From positions 186,001-250,000 of the forward strand of contig JAQTWV010000001.1 of NCBI GenBank assembly GCA_028689115.1: 64,000 nucleotides of DNA, written 5' to 3'. The notes under the pieces were generated by a model, which did not search any database, was not told the DNA's origin, and saw only the letters and a program-made list of their open reading frames with translations. Of this stretch, positions 43,327 to 55,066 are shown one piece after another; the stretch's first letter is position 1, and each line of letters starts with the position of its first letter. The position numbers were made by a program, and so were the translations under genes. This stretch comes from Candidatus Altimarinota bacterium. Lineage in GTDB: Bacteria > Patescibacteriota > Gracilibacteria > BD1-5 > UBA6164.

Positions 43327-44922
43327 TTATTCATTTGTACTATTAGGGATTTTTAACATACCAGAAACTACTTTATCTAGATTTACTATATAATCTTTTA
43401 TTCATCAATTAAATATTTCTAATTCTTTAAATTGAAGATCGAAATCATCCATAATTCAAATTTTTGTTTCATTTGCTATTAATTTGTGCATTACTTCTTT
43501 TTGTTTTATTTTATCTTCCTCATATTTGTTGTAATCAGGGATTCTATTTATATATGATTGAGTTGATAATAATGATGAATTAAGAGCTATTTGCTTATCT
43601 GTATCTACTTTTTTAAATAATGATAAATCATTTCTTCTCTTGTATTCTAATCAATATGAATCATAATAAAATTTTAGTTGATTTTCAGTTGAAAATGGAT
43701 TATCTTCTTTTTTATCTTCTTTTTCTATATTTAAAAGGGGTAATGGTTTTTTATTTACTTGGATTCATATATGAAAAATATCAGCTAGATTTAAATCTTT
43801 TAGTCAAAGTTCAAAATCATTTACAGTCATTTTTGATCATACAAGGGAAGTGTTTGTAAATTTTTTAAGATGTCAATTTGATCTATCTATTAAGTATTCA
43901 ATACTTATATCTTGAAAACCTCATCAAAGCAGATTATGTTGATATGCTATAAATTGTATATCTATACAAAAAAAAGTTTTACAAGGAAATTGGCTATTAT
44001 CTGTAACTTTTTTATAGTTACTTTGAGGATTTGCAATTGCATTTTTTGCTAATTCTTCTTTATTTAAGCTTCAAGAATTATTTAAATTTCCAGTATTTGA
44101 ATTATTTGTAGTATTTACAACTTGATTATTTAATTTTATATCAGTATTTAAAAAATTTAAACTATCATCATTTAATCATGAATCGCTATTATCAACACTA
44201 CATAAATAACTACTATAAATATTGTTTGAATTAGTTGTTGAAAAATTTTTTAAATCATTAAATTGATTATTAGAATTATTATTTGTATTTATCTTGTTAT
44301 CATAATAATTAATATTTACTATATTTGTTTTATCTGCTTGAGCGCTTAAATTAAGTATTACAGAATCTAAATCTATGTCTTTATTTCATTCGTAAACAGT
44401 AGATTCTTCCATAAAAATAATAGAGTCTATATCATGTAAATCAGATATTAGATCAAAAGGTGCATTTCACTCTATTCAATCAGAATAAATTCAAGTACTT
44501 CATAGATTAAAAATTTGAGAAGTTTTTTCTTCAGCTTTATTCTTGTATTCATCATTTAACTCTGATATTGCTCAAATAAGAGATAAAACTAGATTATTAG
44601 GAATAGCTCAATCTACTCTACAACTATCACTAATCTTATTTATAACTAAACCTATATTTCAATTTTCACTTACATATTTGATTTCACTCACTGATAAATT
44701 GTCTTTTAAACAATTATTTCATAATTTAGAATTTATTTTTTGTTTTGTTCACTCTTTTCAAACTAAATCAATCTTATATAAATCTCACTCCATTTTATCC
44801 ATAGAATCAGCAATACTACTATAAAATCCTTTTCAATCAGAACTAATTCAAAAAGCAAAAATTGTTTTTGAATTACTTAGAAAACTTATTATCAAAAATA
44901 ATATAAAAATTATTTTTTTCAT
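43327..44922 (-). CDS. Secreted protein of unknown function, first of a tandem pair
   Basis: A 531-aa exported protein with signal peptide MKKIIFILFLIISFLSNSKT (cleavage a few residues later, near IFA|FGISS). The mature protein is Asn/Ser/Asp-rich, with a poly-Asn/Ser low-complexity stretch at about residues 205-280 (TNNNSNNQF), and helical flanks. Paired Cys occur near residues 72, 101, 240 and 325-329 (PCKTFFCIDIQF), so disulfides are plausible. An NFELGLKDLNLADIFHIG segment near residue 370 resembles nothing I know. It lies directly before the second secreted gene without spacing. Asn-rich secreted proteins in epibionts are often surface adhesins; that is only a suggestion. Confidence 0.62.
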
Positions 44923-44980
44923 TAGGAATTGTTTATAAAAATGCATATAAAAAATTATATATAAAAAAATAATTTTATCA

Positions 44981-45014
44981 ACAAAAAAGCTTGTTTTCGA
45001 GCAAGCTTTTTTGT
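44981..45014 (-). terminator. Terminator after clpC
   Basis: ACAAAAAAGCTTG and its complement around an 8-nt loop, followed by A/T-rich runs; it lies just past the clpC stop. Confidence 0.8.
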
Positions 45015-45018
45015 ATTT

Positions 45019-47598
45019 TTATTTTATATTTAATTTATCTTTTTCCACAACTAATTCAAATATATTTGAATTAGTTGTATTTATGATTTTTTCAGCAATT
45101 AAATCTTCTACATTATCAACTATATATCTTCTTACTTCTCTAGCTCAGAAATCAGGATTATAAACTGTTTTTGTTATAAAATTTACTACTTTTAAATCAT
45201 ATTTTAAAGTATAATTTTTCTTTTGTAATCTAGTTTCTAAATCTTTTAATCAAATAGTAACTATTTTTTTAATTTGATTTTTATCTAGTGGATTAAAAAC
45301 AATTATTTTATCAATTCTATTTATAAATTCTGGAGAAAAATAATCAGTTAAATTAGCTTTTATATTTTCTGCTGCTTTTTTATAATCTTCTATTACTTTT
45401 ATTTCTTCATTTTCTTTTATATCAAATCAAATTGTAGCTGCTTTTTTTGTAAATTCTTCTTGACCAATATTACTAGTCATAACTATAATAGTATTTTTAA
45501 AATTTACTTTTTTACCTTTATTATCTGTTAAAATTCATTCTTCTAATATTTGTAAAAGTAGATTATAAACTTCAAAATCTCATTTTTCAATTTCATCAAA
45601 AAGTATAACACTATATGGTTTTTTTCTTACTTTTTCAGTTAACATTCAACCTTCTTCATATCAAACATATCAAGCATTTGATCAAATAAGTTTGTTTACA
45701 GAAGTTTTGTCTGAAAATTCACTCATATCTATTTTTATAAGTGCATCTTTATCATCATAATAGTATTTTGCTAATACTTTTACAAGTTCTGTCTTACCAA
45801 CTCAAGTTGGTCCTAAAAATAAGAAACTTCAAAGTGGTCTATTTGGATTTCAAATTCCAGCCTTACTTCTCATAATTGATTTAATTACTGAAGTTATAGC
45901 GTCTTCTTGTCAAACTATATCACTTTTAATATTTTTTGATAAATCTTTTAATTTTTGAATTTCATTTTTACTTAAACTAGAAATAGGAATTCAAGTTGCT
46001 ATACTAAGTATTTTTTGTACATCACTAGAATCAACATTCATTCTTTTTTCTTTTGGAACTTGAAATTTTTGTTTTAATTCTGAGATTTTTTTCTCTATTT
46101 CTACTTGTTCTTCTTTTAATTTATATGCTTTTTTATATTGTTGAGAAACAACAGCATCTTCAATTATTTTATTATTTTTTGCTATTTTTTCTCTTAATTT
46201 TTTAGTTTCACTTTCATCAAAATTATATTTCATTGATTTTAAACTACAAGCTTCATCAATTAAGTCTATAGCTTTATCTGGCAAATATCTATCAGTTATA
46301 TATCTAGTTGATAATTCAACAGCTTCTTCAATAGCATCATCACTTATATTTAAATTATGATAATTTTCAAATGATTCTTTTAATCAATTTAGTATTAATT
46401 TAGCAGTCTTTTTATCAGGCTCACCAACTGTAATTGGTTGAAATCTTCTCTCTAAAGCAGAATCTTTTTCTATATATTTTTTGTATTCATTGTATGTTGT
46501 TGCTCAAATTACTCTTATTTTTCATCTACCCATTGCTGGTTTTAAAATATTTGAAGCATCAAGAGAACCTTCACCAGAACCAGCTCAAATAATAGTATGA
46601 ATTTCATCTATAAATAAAATTATTTCATTTTCTACTTTTGACGCTTCGTCAATTACTTGTTTTATTCTAGATTCAAATTCTCATCTATATTTTGTTCAAG
46701 CAACTAGGGAAGACATATCAAGTGATAAAACTCTTTTGTCTTTCATAGAAAATGGGACATCTCCAGATGCAATTCTAAGAGCTAATCATTCTGCAATTGC
46801 AGTTTTACCAACTCAAGGTTCTCAGATTAGAACTGGATTATTTTTAGTTTTTCTATTTAAGATAGAAATAAGTCTTTCTACTTCTGTATCCCTACCAATA
46901 ATCTTGTCTATTTTTCAATCAAATGCTTCTTTTGTTAAGTCATTAGAAAAGAAATCAAGCGCTGGAGTTGTAGATTCGATAGTTTTATTATTTTTTTGTT
47001 CCTTATTATGATCAAATGGAGTTGTTTCTTGATTATTTTGAGCCATTAAATTTTGAGTGATTGCTCAAAGAATTTTGTTTATAGATTCTTCATCTTTTAT
47101 TTCAAATTCTCATTCATCTCATTCAAAATCAATTGATGATTTAATCCCATCAATAGTTCAAAGATTACTTAAATCAATTATATTTTTTTCTATGTCTTTT
47201 GGTGTAATTCAAATATAGTCTAAAAAACTATTTAGCCAAGAGTCATTTCTAAGAATAGATAATAAAAAATCTTCTATACTTGCTTTTTGTTTAGAAAAAG
47301 AAGCAGCAATTTTCACACTTCATAAAATTGCATTTTTTAATCTAGGACTCATTCCTGCATAAACTCATTTTCTTTTTTCAAGTTTTTCGTTAAATATACC
47401 TTTATTTATGATTTCTATAGTTAGTTTTTCATTTATTCAATATAAATTGAAAACTTCTTTTATTCATCCATTTGATGTTTTAACAATTTCTATAAAAATA
47501 TCTTCTATAGTTAATTCTTTTATTCAAATTTCTTTTACATTATTTTCAGCATTTATCAATGCTTTTTTGTATCAATCAGAAAAATTGTTATAAGACAT
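45019..47598 (-). CDS. clpC: ATP-dependent Clp protease ATP-binding subunit, ClpC-like
   Basis: An 859-aa AAA+ unfoldase that feeds substrates to ClpP. Residues 1-150 are a duplicated Clp N-domain. D1 has Walker A GEPGVGKTA near residue 260 and Walker [11 protein letters not shown]. The short middle region contains a UVR-like helix ([17 protein letters not shown] near residue 490) rather than the long ClpB coiled coil. D2 has [12 protein letters not shown] near residue 598 and VILFDEIEK. After sensor-1 MTSNIGQ there is an IGF tripeptide near residue 720, the loop that docks into ClpP, absent from the disaggregase ClpB. These two points decide for ClpC. No clpP, mcsA/B or ctsR is adjacent. Confidence 0.92.
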
Positions 47599-47761
47599 TT
47601 TTGTGTTTTGTTAATAATTAATTTATTGCAAAAATATTAATATTTTATATAATTATTATATCATAAAAAATTAGCTAGCAAAGTTTTGTAGAGTATTTTG
47701 TGTTAAAAACTCATAGACTTTTTCTACTTACATTTTTTAGTTAACATTTAACCAAATAATT

Positions 47762-48250
47762 ATGTCTAAAAAAAATATATTTTTATTAGCTGCTTGATAT
47801 GTAGCAGGTTGAATTATAGCTTCGCTTTATAATAAAAAAAAGCCAGAACAACTTAAAAAGGAACTTGAAAAAGCAAAGATTGCTTGAGAGGGAAGTTTTA
47901 AAGTACTTCTTGATACTTTTGTAGAAACTCAAGCAAATTTGATTGAAGATTTAAAAAAAGATGTTTTGAGTGAAAAAAATATAAAACTTTTTAATGATCA
48001 TAAAGAAGAAGTTTTAAAAATTATTGATTCATATAAAGAAAAAGGTAATCTTTTACTTAAAGAACTTAAAGAAAATGGTAAAGAATATCTAATTATTGCT
48101 TCTGAAAAATTAGAAAAATTATACTATGAAAAAGTTGATGAAATTGAGGCTCTTAAATGAATGGCTCCAGAAAAAATGGAAGAATTAAAAGAAAAACTTC
48201 TTGCTACTTATGAAGAGTTAAAAAATGAAATTAAGAAAATAAAAAAATAG
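47762..48250 (+). CDS. YtxH-like membrane-anchored coiled-coil protein
   Basis: A 162-aa protein with one N-terminal hydrophobic helix (NIFLLAAGYVAGGIIASLYN, residues 4-23) followed by Lys-Lys-Lys and a long charged helix with Glu/Lys heptads to the C-terminus. The layout, a Gly-rich transmembrane helix then an amphipathic coil, is that of YtxH/YgaM-type small stress or envelope proteins, though sequence identity cannot be claimed. It is monocistronic, divergent from clpC, with a clear terminator. The 163-nt spacer before it probably contains both promoters; no CIRCE or CtsR-like box was seen there. Confidence 0.6.
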
Positions 48251-48270
48251 AGATTTATCTCTATTTTTTT
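48241..48270. terminator. Bidirectional terminator, YtxH-like gene / ahpC
   Basis: AAAAAAATAGAGA, 4-nt loop, perfect complement. It includes the stop codon of the plus-strand gene. Confidence 0.88.
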
Positions 48271-48276
48271 ATTTTC

Positions 48277-48888
48277 TTAATTATTTAATGCTTCTTCAAC
48301 TTCTCAAGCTATTTTGATAGAAGGAGTAAGAGTTTTACTTCAAACTGCCCATTTAGCTGGACAAGCAGTTCCAGGATGACTTCTCATAAATTGTAATGCT
48401 TCAATTTTTCTAATTAATTCATCACTATTTCTTCATAAAGGTCCACTTGTAACTTCAATACCTCTAACTATTCCATCTGGATCAATTATAAAAGTACCTC
48501 TTCAAGCTATTCCTGATTCTTCATCTAGTAAATTGTAAATATCTGCAACTTCAGTTGAGTGATCAGCAAGCATTTTGTATGGAAAGTTTTTCATTAATCA
48601 TTCGTGTTTTACCCATGCTCTATGTGAAAAAACTGTATCAGTTGATGCTGATAAAACTTCTACTCATAATTCACTAAATTTAGCTTTTTGTTCAGCCATA
48701 TCTTTTAATTCAGTAGGACAAACAAATGTAAAATCTGCAGGATAATAAAATAATACAACCCATTTTCATTTTAAATCACTAAGTGCAATTTTTTCTTCTT
48801 CATCAGTAATAGGATTATAAGCAGGTAATTCAAAACTAGGAGCTTCATTGTCTATTTTTACAATACTTGGGAATTCGTAATTTTCCAT
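48277..48888 (-). CDS. ahpC: Peroxiredoxin, AhpC-type (typical 2-Cys)
   Basis: A 203-aa thiol peroxidase reducing H2O2 and organic peroxides. The peroxidatic Cys is in YYPADFTFVCPTELKD near residue 55, with the Thr and later Arg (RGTFIIDPDG near residue 127) of the active site. The resolving Cys is in ACPAKGAVGS near residue 172. TDTVFSHRAGVKH matches the typical 2-Cys AhpC/Prx1 group. No ahpF is adjacent; in its absence the reductant is probably a thioredoxin system. A 13-bp palindrome lies 39 nt upstream of the ATG, which could be a peroxide- or metal-sensing operator. Confidence 0.93.
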
Positions 48889-48926
48889 TTTTTTATATTG
48901 TTATAAATTAAATTGAGATTTCTTAA

Positions 48927-48939
48927 TCTCATAATGAGA
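48927..48939. promoter_or_regulatory. Palindromic operator candidate upstream of ahpC
   Basis: TCTCATAATGAGA is a perfect 6-1-6 palindrome in the 118 nt between PBP1A and ahpC. Peroxidase genes are commonly controlled by PerR/OxyR/Fur-type regulators; this sequence is not the classical PerR box, so the regulator is open. Confidence 0.4.
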
Positions 48940-48960
48940 GAATATTCAAACTAAAATAAA

Positions 48961-49001
48961 AGTCAAATTAAAATGAGATTAATTCTCATTTTAATTTGAC
49001 T
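48961..49001 (-). terminator. Long perfect hairpin after the PBP1A gene
   Basis: AGTCAAATTAAAATGAGA pairs perfectly over 18 bp with 48984-49001 around a 5-nt loop. On the minus strand it starts 6 nt after the PBP1A stop and is followed by a TTTTATTTT run. Its inner TGAGA/TCTCA arms repeat the motif of the ahpC-side palindrome. Confidence 0.7.
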
Positions 49002-49006
49002 AGGTA

Positions 49007-52000
49007 TTATTTTTTAAGTACTTCTATTATTACATCATTATATACTTTGTTTAAAAGAGAATCAGTTACCTCTATTTTTATAGTATGAGTTCAAACACTT
49101 AAGTCCCTTTGTGAGTTTATAGGTAGATCTATTTTTCTAGTATCTCATAGATTTTTGTATTCTATTCAATCTATATAAATAATTACTGTTATTTTTGAAT
49201 TATCAATAATGTTTGCTTTTAAATTAAAAAAATCAACATCATAAAGTTTTAATCTATTATCAATTGGATTTTCCATATTTATAATAGGAGATGAATCATC
49301 TTTATTTCAAATATTTATAGAATTTATTTCAGATTTAGAATAAAAATTTGAGTCAACTGCTCTTATTTCTAAACTAACTGTTTGATTTTTATACATTCAT
49401 GGTAAAAACATATTTCATGAATATATTCATTCCTTTTTTCACTCAGTATCTATTGTTTGTACAACGATTCAATTTATTAATACTTCTAATAATTTTACTA
49501 TATTATCACTTCTATATGCAATTTCTACATAATTTTCTCATACAAAATAATTAGAGTTACTTTTTATATTTGATTTTAATAATGTATTTCAACTACTTCA
49601 AGTTCTTTCACAAATTTCATTAGATTTACTAGTTACTAAATTTTCTATATTTCCATATTTTTCTTTGGCAGCATCTGATCTAGCCCATTCTTGTACTGGT
49701 ATTTCCCAACTGGGATTATCTGGTTGAAGTGAGTGAAATTCTATAAGAGTTGCATTTTTAATTGCAGCTGGAGGAGTATTTTCGTTTACAATTCAATTAC
49801 ATAAAATATCAATTTGAGTTGTATTAAAACTATTATCATATTTTGTTGGTTTATTTACAAATAATGATTTTACTAACAAGTTAGCTTGTGCATTTTCAGG
49901 ATTAGGTAATAATCCTGTTATTTCTGATATATTTATTTCACTTACTCACTTGGGCTTGGACCAGGTTTTTACTGGTAGACTTTTATGAGCATATTCCATA
50001 AAGTCTCTCCAAATTGGCCCCGCAGCATTTAATCAATCTCAACTCATATTTGTAGCAGATCAATCAGTATTACCAGCCCAAACAACAGTAGTTATTTGAG
50101 GTGTATATCATATAGTTAATAAATTTCTTGGAAAAATATATTTTTTTCCATCTTGTTCATATTGTTTAGTAGAAGTTCAAGTTTTTGCAGCAACAGGTCT
50201 AGACTTTAAGCTTATAAAACCATTCCAAGTACTTGGACGACTAGAAGTATCACTTAATATAGAATTTATAACATAACTTTGTTCAGCACTTATTACTTTT
50301 TCTTTTTTAGTTTCCTTTTTTTCTTCAATTATATTTCATTTTGAATCAACTATTTTTAAAATAGGATTTATTTCAACTTTTTCTCATAAATTTGCAAAAA
50401 CACTATATGCAGTTGCTAATTCAAGTGGTGTTAATTCTCATGTTCATAATGCTAATGGAGCTCAATAATTTCAAGTAGATTTTAATGATTTAACTCATAA
50501 TTTTTCCATAAAACTAATTATACTTGCTTCTCATCAAGCCATATAATACATCTTTATTGCTGGAATATTTCTAGAATAATTTAGAGCTGTTGAAATATTC
50601 ATTTTTCACATAAATTTACCATCAAAGTTTTTTGGTGAATAACTTCAAGGAAATGTAGTTGCTACATCATAAATTGGAGTTTTAGAACCAATTTCTTTAT
50701 TAAATATTCATAATGCATAAACAAAAGGTTTAAATGAAGAACCTGGTTGTAACTTAGATGTAATAATATTTACATTTCATTTATTTTCTGAATCAAAATA
50801 ATCAACTCATCAAACCATTGCAAGTATTCATCAATTTTCATTGTCTAAACTTATCAATGCAGCATTTGTTGCATTGAATCTTTTTGAGTTACTTTCTACT
50901 TGTTTTTGTACTATTTCTTCTGCTTTTTCTTGTAATTTTCAATCTATAGTTGTATATATTTGAAGTCAACCAGCAGAAACAATTTCTTTTCAGTATTTTT
51001 CTTCTAAATATTCTTTTATATAAAATACAAAATGTGGAGCTTTTATATTTTCTTTTTCTTGGTTAAATGTATATCAAAAAGAACTAGAAATAGCTGTTTT
51101 ATAATCATCAAATGTTATATATCAATCCTCAAGCATTCTTCATAGAATAAAATCTTTTCTTCAAGTTTGATATTCTACAATATTATTATTATTTTTTAAT
51201 CTAATATTATTTAGTAAATTTAGTAAATCACTATATTTTAATACTAAACATCATTCATTATCAATCTCATAATTAACTTTAAATTGAGTTTTCTCAACTC
51301 AACAAACTACTATTTTATCAGTACCATTTATGCCATTTCATTTTAATGAACCAATAAAATTTTTAAGTATTTCTACATTTTCTTTATTTGTATCAACTTC
51401 TTTTTGAGTAAGAATTTCAGTTATATTTTCACTATCATCCTCTTTATATGTATAAGGATAACCAAGTAATCTATCTGGATGACTATATGGTGAATAATAA
51501 GTTGGTCATTTTGGAATAGATGCTAAAATAGAAGATTCAAGTACATTTAAATCTTTAGCTTGTTTAGAAAAATAAGTTTTAGATGCTTCTTCTATACCAA
51601 ATGCATTATTACCAAAAGATATTTTATTTAAGTATAATTCAAGAATTTTTTCTTTTGAAACTCCAGCTGTAAGCTTGTAAGCTAGGTATATTTCCTTAAC
51701 TTTTCTTTCAACACTTCTTTCGTTTGTAAGTATAGTATTTCTAATTAATTGTTGAGTTAAAGTTGAAGTTCATTTTACTCAACCATCACTTTTTCATAAT
51801 ATGAAATAAACACCTGCTCTTGCAAGTCAAATAATATCTACTCAAGGATTTTCCCAGTATCTTTTATCTTCTCATGCAACAAGTGCATTTACCATATTTT
51901 TTGCTATTTCATCAAATCATACATAAGTTCTTTTTTCTTTAAAAATTTTATACAATACATTACCATCTTTATCATATATAACAGATGATTCTGCAATTTC

Positions 52001-52207
52001 TAAATGTTCTAATTCAGAAACTTTTGGTAAATCTTTTATGTATTTAGTATATAATACTAGAGAAATTAAAAATGTAAGAGTTACAAAAAAACCAATAATA
52101 TAAATAATTATTTTTTTTGTATTTTTACTATTAGATATTTTTTTAGTAGTAGTCTTTCTAGTATAATGTGTATTAATTTTTCTTTTTGTAGGTATTGTAG
52201 TGTTCAT
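49007..52207 (-). CDS. Bifunctional penicillin-binding protein 1A with C-terminal Ig-like domains
   Basis: A 1066-aa membrane-anchored peptidoglycan synthase. A basic N-terminus and one helix (residues 32-53) precede the GT51 glycosyltransferase domain, with ALVAGEDKRYW near residue 110 (catalytic Glu) and GTSTLTQQLIRN near residue 150. The transpeptidase domain has SKLQPGSSFKPF (SxxK) near residue 487, NYSRNIPAIK (SxN) near residue 560 and AAKTGTS (KTG) near residue 671. About 280 residues follow: two beta-sandwich, Ig/Big-like modules (ENYVEIAYRSD..., then IEVTDSLLNKVYND) not found in E. coli PBP1A. It is paired with an LCP gene upstream (9-nt gap). It indicates real cell-wall synthesis in this organism. 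Confidence 0.93.
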
Positions 52208-52216
52208 TTGTTAAAT

Positions 52217-53659
52217 TTAAAAGTTAAAAACTTTTTCTTTTCATGTATAATCTTTTCAAATAATTATTTCAATATTTGCGTTATCAGTAGAATATTTAGG
52301 AGTTTCTATTTCTATAAATTCTCAATTAAAAAAAGTTTTAAGTGCATTAATTGTATCTGAATTTTTAGATACATTATTATAGTAAATAACTGTTTTTTCA
52401 TAAATATCTATTGTATTTCAAACTGAATTTTGTTCTGGTATAATAAAACCATATTTTTGAATATTATTTCATAATTCAGATGCTATTCTTCAAACTTTTG
52501 TAGAATTAAAAATATTTATTTTTGCATTTTCTTTTGTTATTCAAGAATAATTTAAAATTATATTTGAATATTTAATTGATTCTTCATAGTTTGATAAATT
52601 TCAAATATCAGTTCAATTTATAAGTAATACAGCCATTCATCAAAATAAATCTCTATTTGGAGTGTAAAGTAATCATCATTTTTCACATGTTGTACTTCAA
52701 TAAAAACAAGAGTCATTCATATTTGATGAAACAATTTGAAATTCATCTTTTGAACTAACAGAATATACTAATTTTAGTATTTTTGATAAATTTAAATCAG
52801 TTTTAACATTTTCATTAAAAACTCAATATAACTCCTTTATTTTTCAAGGTGACGATAAAAAATAACCAGCTGTCAATTTTTCTTTTACAGCACTAATTAT
52901 TTGTTGTTGTCTAAGTGATCTATCAAAATCACTTGTAGAATGTCTACTTCTTGTATATTTTAAAGCATTATCTCAATCAAATAACCATATTCATTTTTTG
53001 AAAACTAGAGTTTTATATCAACCTCTTTCATCAGGATATTGATAATCTACAAAATTTTCAGGTACATCAATAGTTACTCATCAAATAGTGTCAATTATTT
53101 TTTTAAATCATGAAAAATCTACATTTACAAAATAATCAATTTTTTGACCAGTTATTTCAGTAATCTTTTTTTCAAGCATTTGCATTCAATATACTGGATC
53201 ATCTTTTTGATACATATATCTCGAATAAATTCAATTTATTCTTCAATAGTAATTATCATTTCAAGGATATTTTACATATAAATCTCTTGGAATAGAAAGC
53301 ATACTTATGATTTTATTTTTTGTATTTATTTTTGCAATCATAATTGTATCAGTCAAATCAGGTGCATCATGTGTTCCACCTCATCTTCAAACAAGTAATA
53401 TTGATATATCATTACTATCTGTTTTTTCTGAACTATCATCTTTTTTTCATCATAAAATTCTTTCTAAAAGTGATTTTTCAGATTCTTCTTTCTCTGAATT
53501 AGCTTTAAGTATGTTTTGTTCATCAATTTTTATTTGAATAAAATTGATATTTTTAATCATTATTAACGCTACTATAAAAATAACTCAAATAGATACAATT
53601 CATATTATATTTAGTATATTATTATTCTTTTTTATTATGCTTGTTTTCTTAAAATTCAT
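52217..53659 (-). CDS. LytR-CpsA-Psr family glycopolymer ligase with LytR_C domain
   Basis: A 480-aa membrane-anchored protein. One N-terminal helix (residues 15-38) and a polar linker precede the LCP domain: IIIAKINTKNKIISMLSIPRDLYVKYP with the catalytic Arg near residue 120, YFVNVDFSGFKKIIDTIGGV near residue 172, and LKYTRSRHSTSDFDRSLRQQ near residue 230 with the pyrophosphate-binding Arg set. A LytR_C-like domain (INIFNSTKVGRIASEL) ends the protein. LCP enzymes attach teichoic acids or capsular glycans from a polyprenyl carrier to peptidoglycan. Together with PBP1A in the same operon and the glycerol-phosphate island at 1-7791, this suggests covalently wall-bound polymers. Confidence 0.9.
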
Positions 53660-53741
53660 TCCTTATTTTTTATCTTAAATATTTCGCTATATTTTAATAA
53701 AAAAAATATTTATTTCAATACTTTTTAATTTTATTTTTAAA

Positions 53742-53773
53742 TAATAAAAAAGGCTATAAATAGCCTTTTTATT
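53742..53773 (-). terminator. Terminator after ybaB-like gene
   Basis: AAAAAGGCTA/TAGCCTTTTT stem with a 4-nt TAAA loop and one bulged A, ending at the stop codon of the minus-strand gene. Confidence 0.8.
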
Positions 53774-54101
53774 TTGCACCTGGTAATCCACCAAGCATAT
53801 CTCACATTCCCATTTTTCACATTACTCATTGCATTTTTTCTGCAGCAACTTCTTGTGATTTTTTTATTCATTTATTTACAGCATCACCAATAGCTTTTTC
53901 AAGTGCTTTTTTTTGTTCTGCATTTAAACCAGGTATTAATTTTTCAGTTTCAAATTCAGTTTTTTCAACTTTCATTTCACCATTTACAGTTATAACTAAT
54001 CCATCAATTTCAGATTCAATATAAGTATTTTCTAATTCTTTTTTAATTTTCATTGCTTCTTGTTGAAGTTTCATTAATTCTCATGCTTTTGAAAAGTCCA
54101 T
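53769..54101 (-). CDS. YbaB/EbfC family nucleoid-associated protein
   Basis: A 110-aa protein likely acting as a DNA-binding dimer. MDFSKAGELMKLQQEAMKIK at the N-terminus is the standard YbaB helix, then the beta sheet SEIDGLVITVNGEMKVEKTE, then a C-terminal helix AEQKKALEKAIGDAVNK. The end is Gly/Met-rich (KMGMGDMLGGLPG), as in many YbaB proteins, where it is flexible. In other bacteria ybaB is often next to dnaX-recR; here neither is present. It is upstream-isolated by a 123-nt A/T-rich spacer shared with the divergent acidic-protein gene. Confidence 0.9.
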
Positions 54102-54224
54102 TTTGTTAATTTTAAGATTTAAATTTGCTTGGTGATTATATTAAATATTTTTAAATTATCAAATTTTTGCAAATATTTTTTATATATGATATTATTTATA
54201 TATATTAAAATTAACAATTTAAAA

Positions 54225-54956
54225 ATGGCTTGAACAACTAATGATGATGAACTATTGATTCTAAGTGATGATACAGATTCTGGAACAGATTTTGTTTTAG
54301 ATGATCAAATAATAGAAGAAAATAATACATCAATTCAATGAGAAGACTTTATTTCTTTTGATAGTGATTTTTCAAATCTTTGAAATAATGATAATGATAA
54401 AACTAGTGAATTAAAAATAGAAGAATCTACAGATGTATTTTCACTTAACTTTGATTCAGCTAATTCAGAAAATTTAAATGATAATAGTATATCAAATTGA
54501 GTAAGTCAATTTGATAGTAATTTTTCATTTTGAGATAGTGAATTAAAAGAAACTCAATCAGTATGAAATATAGTTGAAATGCCTTTAATGGAAGAAAAAC
54601 CACAAGTAGAAGTATTATTAGAAGAAAAGAAAGTTGAACCAGTTCTAGAAGAAGAAGTATTTTCTTTATGAAATTTATCATCAAACAATCCTATAGTATC
54701 AAATGATGTTTGAACAATGACAGATATATTAGATGAAGCAATCGCTAAATTTGAAAAAAGAGAAGAACATATTGAAAGTGATATAAAATCCAGAGAAGAA
54801 CATATAAGTTTATTAAAAGGTCAAATTGCATCTTTAGAATCAGCTGTTAATACTGATAATGAAGAAGTAGTTAGACTAAACACTGAAAAACAATCTATTG
54901 TAAAAAATAGAAAAGCACTTGAAAAAATGAAGGAAACACCAATAATTACTAAATAA
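54225..54956 (+). CDS. Acidic protein with disordered N-terminus and C-terminal coiled coil
   Basis: A 243-aa unrecognised protein. Residues 1-160 are strongly acidic and low in complexity (Asp, Ser, Asn, Glu; for example LILSDDTDSGTDFVLDDQ) and probably disordered. Residues 165-235 form a heptad-rich coiled coil (ILDEAIAKFEKREEHIESD), with repeats of REEHI at two places 14 residues apart. No membrane or signal sequence. It is followed after 8 nt by a 33-aa reading frame and a terminator. The design resembles scaffold or cell-division-type linkers, but nothing identifies it. Confidence 0.65.
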
Positions 54957-54964
54957 AAATTAAA

Positions 54965-55066
54965 ATGATTTACGAAATCTTAAAAGACAATAGCAAAGAT
55001 GCTTACAAAGTCTTTGGAATACCAAATAAAAAAGCCAAAACCCAAACAAAAAAAGATAATTTTTAA
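54965..55066 (+). CDS. 33-aa small reading frame with atypical codons
   Basis: A short frame (MIYEILKDNSKDAYKVFGIP at its start, then a Lys-rich tail) between the acidic-protein gene and a terminator; the stop is inside the hairpin. It has no TGA. About a quarter of its codons end in C (TAC, ATC, GAC, GTC, GCC, ACC), which is unusual in this A/T-biased window. Spacing of 8 nt after the upstream stop fits an operon partner. It could equally be a leader-like or recently acquired sequence. No homologue known to me. Confidence 0.4.
   Translation: MIYEILKDNSKDAYKVFGIPNKKAKTQTKKDNF

Noticed and set aside
45019-47598. ClpB disaggregase
   Set aside because: The middle domain is short and UVR-like, and an IGF ClpP-docking tripeptide is present, so ClpC is the better call.
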